A DNA stretch of 64,000 nucleotides, from positions 1,488,001 through 1,552,000 of the forward strand of contig NC_089422.1 of the NCBI RefSeq assembly GCF_013426205.1, written 5' to 3'. The notes under the pieces were generated by a model that was given only the letters and a program-made list of their open reading frames with translations, was not told where the DNA came from and searched no databases. This document shows positions 56,979 to 64,000 of the stretch, one piece after another. How positions within the stretch are numbered: position 1 is the stretch's first letter; each line of letters opens with the position of its first letter. The position numbers and the translations under genes are program-made. The stretch comes from Metarhizium brunneum. Taxonomy: Eukaryota; Ascomycota; Sordariomycetes; Hypocreales; Clavicipitaceae.

Positions 56979-58715
56979 GATGAGTTGGTGTCTGAGAGGT
57001 GGAATGTTGTCTCCGCCCCCGTTTAACCAGGTCGACAGGGTGAATGGGCCGAGAAAACCATTGGGAGAAGGGAAGAAATAAAAAAACTTGTAATCGGCCT
57101 GCTATCGATTTGCGGGAAGCGCTTGAGTCGTCGTGAGGTCTGTGGGTTGAATATTGCCTTGGTCCGGACCGAGGTCGTCTACCAAGGTCATGTACTGAGT
57201 AGTTGATGTATCACGGAGAATTTTTTGTTTAAAACCAAACACGACGCAAAGGGAGCACGCCATCAGGCAAAGGAACCGCGGCAGTGGCGTCACCATCTAC
57301 TAAATGCAAAAAGATTGACCGGATAAAAGTCCACGTTCCCATGGGCATGGCCAAACGAGGATGGGACTGATGCTCCATACTTTTGACCCCCAGGAGCCCC
57401 TTATCTGCGATTCCGAACATGCACCATGTTGCAGCTTGGGCCAAGACGGGGTAGCGCAGGAGAGGCTGGATTGCTTCAGCAGCCAGCGGGGTCGCAATGG
57501 CCCATGTGAACTCGTTTTGATGCAGAAGGGTGGGTATTTCCATGTTCAACGAGTTCTGTGTGATGGCTTTGATGGCGTCTCTTGCCCGTCACCGTCGTAG
57601 TCGTCGACGATCCGTTCATGCGTCCCGGTCGGTCGAACAAGGAGTGCCCATCCATCGTGATGGGTCCGGTCGATGCAACCAAGTGATTGGCTGGCTGTAA
57701 TCACGTTATGCTTGAACCGAAACCTAGATTCGATGGGATGACAAGAGTTGGAGTATTTTTGGCAGTCGGTAAATCTCCGTCGTGAGGACCAGGCTTCAAC
57801 CTTGTTTGCAAACAAGGCCAAATGCCAATTGTTACCGACATCAGCCAAAGACTAGCCAAAGACTAGCCGAAACAGACGCGGGACTGCCAATGCCCGCTTT
57901 TTGGCTGAGACTGTCGATCGTTATGGACAAACAGGGTCTGGAGGTGTGTGTGGCGGTGGCCAGGCTGGATTCTATGGCTTTGGCTGATTGCGCGTCTTTT
58001 TCTGGCTTTATCTTGGCTGCGTCTCGCGATAGCCGCCGTCGGAGTCGATCAATCGATACCTACTGTACAGAATTCGCTCACCACATGTTGATCGTTTGCT
58101 CGTGTTCAACAACCGCCTGCGTTTAATTCACCCTGCCAACACGGCAAAGCGGATATTGCAAACCGAGCCTGGACCTTGACCATGCTACCATGATCCATTG
58201 GCCCAGGCTCATAACTGGGGAAATTGGAAATTGACATTCAAGTCCCGCGCCTCAATGCTGCCCCCCTTGAGGCAATATAAACGACCCACGTGGGCCAAAG
58301 CTTGACCTGAAAGCTTGGTTGCCGCCCCTGTTCAGGAGCTGGTTCTTGCATTACTCAAGAACAAACAATCAATCTTCCACGCCGCAGCTACTACTATAGA
58401 GGCTTCAATTCTCCGAAGTCAATTGGCCAGATGAGTCGGCGGCGCCAGCCACAGCCAACGCCGTGCGATCCGTCGGAAGATGCAAGCCATGACATTGAGC
58501 TAGATGGACATGTCGAACCTTGCGACTGTCTGGTCGGGTAGCCCAGTCCTGCATCATGTCCGGCCCACGCAGACATCACCATGTCCAACGAAACCCCAGA
58601 ATGCGACGGGAAAACGAGACGGTGGGGCCTTGGATCGCGATGAACAGTACTAGCTGTGTACTATTGTTAGATTCTCTACCATGCGACGTCTTTTAAGCGC
58701 AGACGTTACAATTCC
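56979..58715. other. Intergenic region between the glycosyltransferase and DUF952 genes
   Basis: No supported gene in 1.7 kb. Several minus-strand frames of 60-110 codons (57102-57848) are open, but I could not join them into a product of any known family. Confidence 0.45.
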
Positions 58716-59140
58716 TCAGATAAGCCATGCTGCGTCCTGCAAGCAGTCGGACCACGATTCTCCCTGCCGAACACACTTTTCCACAGCAACGACGTCCTGA
58801 GCGCCAAAATTTCCGTATAAATGGACGCAGCCGTCGCCTTCCCAATGGATACGGTGTTCGGTGAGCTTGTCGAGCTGTATCTTTACAACCCACAGCTGCA
58901 ACACATGGCTAAAAAACATGTCTGCAGTCTTGGGGACCTATAGCAGGGGTTAGCGAAATCCCATCATTTTCCCCCGTTTCATATGGGTTGTGTGCGTCCC
59001 TGAGCTGCCGTGCTGAGATGTATGAACCCATCGGTTTGATCTAGTTCTGATGGTGGGTAGACGGCGGGGATGGGGTCTGGTGGAGTAGAGGTGGTGATTT
59101 TGTAGACATGTTTTGGTTTGTTCAATCGCGATGATTCCAT
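58716..59140 (-). CDS. DUF952 domain protein with a damaged splice donor
   Basis: Two exons, 59140-59000 and 58937-58716, would encode 120 residues. Exon 1 has VYKITTSTP and TDGFIHLSTAAQ; exon 2 has VPKTADMFFSHVLQLWVVKI, HWEGDGCVHLYGNF and DVVAVEKCV. This is the DUF952 pattern across its full length, and the two exons join in frame exactly where the family continues (AAQ to VPK). The 62-base intron has a good branch (gctaac) and acceptor (ctatag), but begins GGACGC instead of a GT; the base at 58998 breaks the donor. No other GT is near, and reading through the intron hits a stop after a few codons. It is either a recent pseudogene, a sequence error or a rare splice. The function of DUF952 is not established. 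Confidence 0.7.
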
Positions 59141-59999
59141 TTTATATTGCTGTGGAATGAGCGGTATGCTACTTTACACGAGATGGTTGAGGCGTAGAAG
59201 GGAGTTGGCCGTGCGGGGTGGTGAAGCTGCGTCAGATGGAGCTGCGAGAATGAGAGCTTAACACACTGATATGACTAACCGCCGGAAAAAGCGAGCTTAC
59301 GTGACTTTGACTGCTCTGATGGCAAAGGGAAGCTGATTGTTCCGTCAGCTCAGGCTGATGTCAATAGCATCTCCACATCATGTGCAGTCGCTCCACTGGA
59401 TGATACCTCCAAGTTGGCTCATCGTTGCCTTGTTGACGGCTTCACAATAGAAGGCAAATGAATATGGCTCGAGCCTGAATTCTGTTTGAGATTTGTATGA
59501 CTCTGCCAGCGATTCATCTCGTCGCAACATTCAGCAAGAGGCTCAGAAGCTGTGTGGGGCCCAATATTGACTTTACTGCATATTGATAGTTCAGTGAACA
59601 TAGTAGTTGAGATTGCTTTTTTGAATTGAGCGGGAGACTGCAGGTTGTCGTTTTGCGTGGCTGCGTTAATGCTTTGCGTCTTCGTCCAAGGACGATGGAT
59701 GGTGGCGACTCGGGCATGCACGCCATGAATTGGCAACCGGGCTTCTCGCTCTTTAACTCCGTAATACCTTGGAGTCAAGGACACCAACATGGAACCCTTT
59801 CGGCCCCACACCCGAACCTGCTCGGGTTTTGCTCCGTATCATGCTCCGCCCAACATCTGAGTCGAACACCTGGAGAGGTATGCTACGCGCTCCTTATGTC
59901 GTCTTGAAAGCACTGGCAAGACTATAAGAATGCGCGCTGAGCTACACGGTTCGCTCCCATCCCAAGAAATGTTGACCTTGCATAAAATCGACAACGACA
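59141..59999. other. Divergent spacer between DUF952 and hydrolase genes
   Basis: The two start codons face away from each other, 859 bases apart, so both promoters lie here. A CATAAAA string sits only about 20 bases before the hydrolase ATG. No further gene is supported. Confidence 0.55.
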
Positions 60000-60941
60000 A
60001 TGCCCGCAGCCATAAAAACCGTCGGCATCCCAAATATAGCCTGGGAGACTGCTGCTGATGTCTATTTCCCGCCCGAATTCGACGAGAAAAAGAAGTACCC
60101 GGCTGTTGTGTCCGCTCACCCCATCGGCTCCTGCAAGGAACAAACCTCAGGCAATGTCTACAGCAAAGCCCTAGCGGAAGCCGGCTTTATTGCCGTTGCC
60201 TTTGACGCCTCCTTCCAGGGCGCATCGGGCGGCGAGCCGCGTTTCATGGAGAATCCAGAATTCCGCGTATCCGACTTCCGCTTCGTCGTCGACTATATCC
60301 AAGCTCTTCCCTACGTCGACCCCCAGCGCATTGGCGTGCTGGGTATCTGCGGCGGCGGCGGCTACGCTCTCAACGCCACCATGACCGACTACCGCTTCAG
60401 ATGCTGTGTGGCCATCACCCCCGTCAACTTCGGCCGCCTCTCCCGGGAGGGATTCGCCAACTTTGACCCTGTTGCCTCGCTTGAGAAGATGGCAGAGCAG
60501 CGCACTCTCGAGGCCCAAGGCGCCAGCCGCAACGTCATTAACCTACTGCCACCCACGCTCGAGGACGCCAAGAAACTGACCACGGATGTTGACGTAGTCG
60601 AGGCGACCGAATACTACAAGACGAGCCGTGGAATGGCACCCCATGGCGCTACGAGCGGTCTCTTGTCGTTTAATAGCGCGGCTCCCGCGTGGGATGCCTT
60701 TAACCACGCTGAAGTGCTCATGTCGCGGCCATTCATGGCTATTATCGGAGATGTACCAGGTAGCTTCGGCGCCTATCGCGATGCGCATGAGATATATGGC
60801 CGTGCGGGGTCCAGGGACAAGCATATCGTCGTCCTCCCTGGCATCTCGCACTACATGCTTTATGACAAGCCTGAGGCCGTGAAGCCTGCGTTGGAAAATG
60901 CCCTGCCTTTTCTTAAGAAGCACCTGGGCGAACCTGTGTAG
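60000..60941 (+). CDS. Alpha/beta hydrolase with Cys nucleophile motif (dienelactone-hydrolase-like)
   Basis: A single exon of 313 residues. It shows the alpha/beta-hydrolase order: the oxyanion strand YPAVVSAHPIGSCKEQ, then FDASFQGASGGEPRF, the nucleophile elbow GICGGGG with Cys117, an acid candidate Asp251 (AIIGDVPGS), and the catalytic His284 in GISHYMLYD near the C-terminus. A Cys in the elbow is known from dienelactone hydrolases and from a group of small hydrolases found in bacteria and fungi, some beside polyketide genes. No signal peptide is present, so it is probably cytosolic. No biosynthetic partner lies beside it, and the substrate is unknown. Confidence 0.85.
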   Translation: MPAAIKTVGIPNIAWETAADVYFPPEFDEKKKYPAVVSAHPIGSCKEQTSGNVYSKALAEAGFIAVAFDASFQGASGGEPRFMENPEFRVSDFRFVVDYIQALPYVDPQRIGVLGICGGGGYALNATMTDYRFRCCVAITPVNFGRLSREGFANFDPVASLEKMAEQRTLEAQGASRNVINLLPPTLEDAKKLTTDVDVVEATEYYKTSRGMAPHGATSGLLSFNSAAPAWDAFNHAEVLMSRPFMAIIGDVPGSFGAYRDAHEIYGRAGSRDKHIVVLPGISHYMLYDKPEAVKPALENALPFLKKHLGEPV

Positions 60942-61608
60942 TTGGCTGTATGCGGTTGCGATGAAACGCAGTATGTTGACGTACAATGCCGCTCCATAGA
61001 TTCCGTGGACCTTGGAATATGTCGCTTTCTTCAGACTGTTTGGCTGGCACATATCATGTGGGCTGTCATGTTGTTGTTCTTTTCACGCTCTTGATGGGTA
61101 TGGAGTGGCTGTAATCATATCTGGAGGATAGTCAGCATAGGTCTATATAATTTCTAGTTATAACTGACTAGATTGATCAGAGTTCAGATAACCACAAGGA
61201 CTTATTCATACGCACAATTCCCATGCGCACTTGATGGGGAACCCGCAGCTCAGGGCCTGTCACCAGCCTTCAAGGCTAGTAATCTTCAGACCAAGAAGTT
61301 GACGATACTGAAGACCTCCGAGAATTCTCTCATAACCCTCGCAAGCACATTTGCAGACTGTCGCCTTCTTTAGCAGCCGCGATATAATTGAAGCTGCCGA
61401 TTTCCCATCTCCGTAACGGGCTGTTTTCGATAGCTATTGCTGGGGCTTCGAGAGCTAAGCTATCGGCCGTTAGAATCCTTGCACGCTCACGAGGGCTAGA
61501 TTCAGCCCACGGCGTCTCTGGAGCCATTTTGTTGGAATTGTTGATGATTGAAGATGATTGTGTTGACGGAAGGTTTGGTGGGGTGACGCGTTGACGCGTA
61601 AATCGTGT
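60942..61608. other. 3' flank of the hydrolase gene
   Basis: No gene or clear repeat is seen. A 106-codon minus-strand frame at 61330 has no recognisable content. Confidence 0.55.
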
Positions 61609-61857
61609 GAATTGCTCGGCGGGCTCGCTTTTTCTGCTAGGTGCGCTCACGCCGTAATAGGTACCTGGCTATTAGGTTTTATATTATAATATATTCCTGT
61701 ATATTTTATAGCATGTAAACATATTTTATTATAAATACTTTACTTATATACGTAAGTAAATATAAAAGCTTACATACAATAAATACTTACCTACTTAGGT
61801 ACCTAGGTATTTAGGTAGTCAGTAAGCGCACTTAGCAAAAGGAGTGAGCGCGCCGCA
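61609..61857. mobile_element. Miniature inverted-repeat element (MITE), copy 2
   Basis: The left end GAATTGCTCGGCGGGCTCGC and TGCTAGGTGCGCTCAC match copy 1 at 48835. The right end, reverse-complemented, reads GCGGCGCGCTCACTCCTTTTGCTAAGTGCGCTTAC-like and is more diverged. The interior is AT-rich and contains AGGTACCT-type strings, as copy 1 does. I could not see a clear target duplication. It ends about 105 bases before the kinase-like gene. Confidence 0.8.
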
Positions 61858-61962
61858 GTGGTCGCCGGCCTGAGTCAGCAATATTAGATACATGTATCTT
61901 GCAAGCACCGACCCCTTCTTTAATGATATCGACCCCTTTCCTTCTTCAGCCATCCGCCCGCC

Positions 61963-63560
61963 ATGACAACTCGCAATCTACTCTCCGGTCCCGTCACTCT
62001 ATCTGCCGCAACAGCGAAAAGCAGAAATGTTCTTCACGCTCTGGAATACCCGCAGCAGAAAGAAGATTTCTACAAGCGCATGGAGACCCATCGTCCTCTT
62101 CTGGCCGATCTCGTAGCACATCACCTTGGCACCAAACCACCCGACGTTACTATTTCTTCCCAAGATTACTGGCGCCATGGATCATTCAATCTTTGTATAC
62201 CTGTCCATGTCAACCCCTCTGCGAAGCCAAAACCCCCACAGCTCGTGTTGCTCCGCTTTCCGTTGCCTTATCGCGTTGGAGAAGCACTTCGGCCTGGCAA
62301 CTCAGATGAGAAGGTCAATTGTGAAGCTGCAACATATGCCTGGCTCCAAGAGAACTGCCCTTCAGTTCCTATACCGCAGCTTTACGGCTTTGGGCTGTCT
62401 ACTAACCAAAGAGTACGTGCCTCAGCTTTGAAATGCCAAAATTCTAACCGCGTGATCCCCTGCAGTTTACGAATCTTGATTTCCTTCCGTGGTGGTCGCG
62501 CTGGTTCCAGCAAGCTCGCCGCTATTTTCTAGCTACCTTTGGCTTCCGGCAGCCTTCACGATACGTGTGCCATCCCTCTAGCCGCTTTGCCGACCTTGAT
62601 ATCGGCTACCTGCTGATCCAGACTATTACATCCGGAGAGATGCTTTCAGAATCCTGGGACGAGAAGCATGACGATGCCCGTCTCCAAGATAATCTACAGC
62701 GAAGCCTCGCTAGGATAATGCTCTCGCTTGCAAGCGTTCCGCTGGCGCGTATCGGAGCATTCCGACTGGACAACAACGGGTATTTGCAATTAGACAATCG
62801 TCCGATGAACGTCATGTTTGCTATGCATGAGAACGAAGGCATCCCCCTTGATATTTCCAGACACACAACCTTCTCCAGCGTCGATGACTTTGTCCTTCAG
62901 CACTTGGCGGCTTTTGACAACCGGCTACTCTACCAGCAAAACGCCATCACTAGCCGTGACGATGCGTGGTACCAGATGACCAGTCTAGCTGCCGCAAGAG
63001 CTATATTCCCGCAAATGTTCCGGAGAGACTTTTGCAATGGCCCTTTCGTGTTTACTTTAACCGATATGCATCGAAGTAACATCTTTGTTGACGAGGACTG
63101 GAATGTTACTTGCATCATTGACCTAGAATTTGCCTGCTCGTCGCCCATCGAATTTCTCCAGCCGCCATACTGGCTCGGCGGTGGATTAATCGACGAGATT
63201 GAACCTACCGAATTCGCACCAAAGCATAGTGCATTCCTCGAGCTGCTCAAGCGAGAAGAACAGCTTCACAACTACCAAAGAAATGCAGAGCCCCTCTCGT
63301 GTATCATGCGCCAAGCATGGATAAACGGGGCGTTTTGGGTCACGCTAGCGGTAAAGGATCCAGTAGCCTTTACGGAGATATTCTACGATCGTATATTGCC
63401 CAGCTATTTCTCCTACTCTCCGGAAGAACTAAGCAACGCCGATTATAGATTCTTTGCCCGTCTTTGGCGCCCCAACATCTCTGACATTATTGACAAGAAA
63501 CTACAAGACCGAGACACGTATTTAGAGAGACTCAATGCAGTCTTCACCGACTTCACATGA
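61963..63560 (+). CDS. Aminoglycoside-phosphotransferase-like kinase (APH family)
   Basis: Two exons (61963-62412 and 62466-63560) with a 53-base intron (gtacgt...cctgcag, branch ctaac) give 514 residues. The N-lobe part holds SFNLCIPVHV and PQLVLLRFPLP, with NCEAATYAWLQENCPSVPIP, as in fungal APH proteins. The C-lobe holds TLTDMHRSNIFVDEDW with the catalytic-type Asp350 and Asn355, and CIIDLEFA with the metal-binding Asp369. Fungi carry many such genes; they resemble antibiotic kinases, but their substrates are mostly unknown. The intron joins STNQR to FTNLDFLPWW, a usual APH sequence. A miniature element lies in the presumed promoter. Confidence 0.9.
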
Positions 63561-64000
63561 ACATGTTTGATCCGGAGCTGCCAAGTGCACTCATTCACGT
63601 TCCGCCACTGCTTTGCTTTCGTGGAGGGGTCGAAAGTCTTGGATGCTGTGTTCTTCCTAGCATCTTTTGCGACCTGGCTGGATGATGACAGCTACTTCGC
63701 CTCTCTCCCTATCATCGAGAACCCGAAAACGGGCTGCTGGGTTGTGGTTCCCTTTTGCACATCAGACGACGAGCTCGAGTTGCCTTTGTCTGAACTATCG
63801 AGAGGCTGCCTGACTTAATACAGGCCAATAGTTCTCGCGTGGATGTTTCGATTGGTCTCACCTTGGACCTGCTGCGTTGATACCATGCGTGTTCGTAAGT
63901 CAAAGTGGTTAGCAAAATGCCTCTGGGCCAACGTGTGGCCGGCATCGAATGGTCGTGTAACCTGTCCATTCGTATCTCATCACATCATGCGTAGGTATGT
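63561..64000. other. 3' flank of the kinase-like gene to the window edge
   Basis: An 83-codon frame after the kinase stop (63567-63818) is open, in the same reading frame, and could be a relic or a 3' UTR by chance. No gene is supported before the edge. Confidence 0.4.

Noticed and set aside
58022..58034. A 13-base match (TCTCGCGATAGCC) to the dispersed repeat at 36.7 and 53.8 kb.
   Set aside because: The flanking blocks of the repeat are missing and the region is not AT-rich, so chance is likely.
63567..63818. An 83-codon frame after the APH-like gene.
   Set aside because: No good ATG opens it and no family is recognised; a relic cannot be excluded.
1..64000. Search for CRISPR arrays, rRNA, tRNA and a secondary-metabolite cluster.
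   Set aside because: No regular spaced repeats, no ribosomal or convincing tRNA sequences, and no polyketide or peptide synthetase were seen.

Overview
This is nuclear DNA of a filamentous ascomycete, most likely a Sordariomycete of the order Hypocreales (Metarhizium/Pochonia/Fusarium-like). The genes are split by short introns of about 50-70 bases with GTRNGY-type donors and CTAAC-type branch sites. The proteins are typical of moulds: IRE1, eIF3b, CCT-beta, delta-12 desaturase, a Fusarium-type galactose oxidase and a HET protein. AT-rich islands carry changes like those left by repeat-induced point mutation. I ran no database search; the placement rests on recognised families and gene structure.

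Left part (1-18.6 kb), housekeeping and proteostasis: the 3' end of a Hel2/ZNF598-like ribosome quality-control ubiquitin ligase, IRE1 (unfolded protein response) convergent with it, eIF3b and CCT2 sharing a 583-base divergent promoter, and a TBC-domain protein whose GAP finger residues look changed. Middle (18.6-34.4 kb): an intact ORF derived from a Tc1/mariner-type transposase with a broken catalytic triad, a delta-12 fatty-acid desaturase, a secreted galactose oxidase and cytosolic asparaginyl-tRNA synthetase, separated by long gene-poor stretches.

Right part (34.4-64 kb), accessory in character: a foldback repeat, a HET protein with an N-terminal membrane domain, a Na,K-ATPase-like P-type pump, a small four-helix membrane protein, a possible short secreted peptide, a miniature inverted-repeat element, an intronless serpin, two divergently transcribed members of an unrecognised repeat-module family (one truncated), a fringe-like glycosyltransferase, a DUF952 protein with a damaged splice donor, a Cys-nucleophile alpha/beta hydrolase, a second copy of the miniature element and an aminoglycoside-phosphotransferase-like kinase.

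The window holds no secondary-metabolite cluster and no obvious operon-like system. The most unusual items are the fungal serpin, the transposase-derived gene, the module-repeat pair, the miniature-element family, and a short motif (GTACGGAGTAC) found at least 12 times, always outside firmly called coding exons. Splice junctions were placed by hand from consensus sites, reading frame and protein-family continuity.
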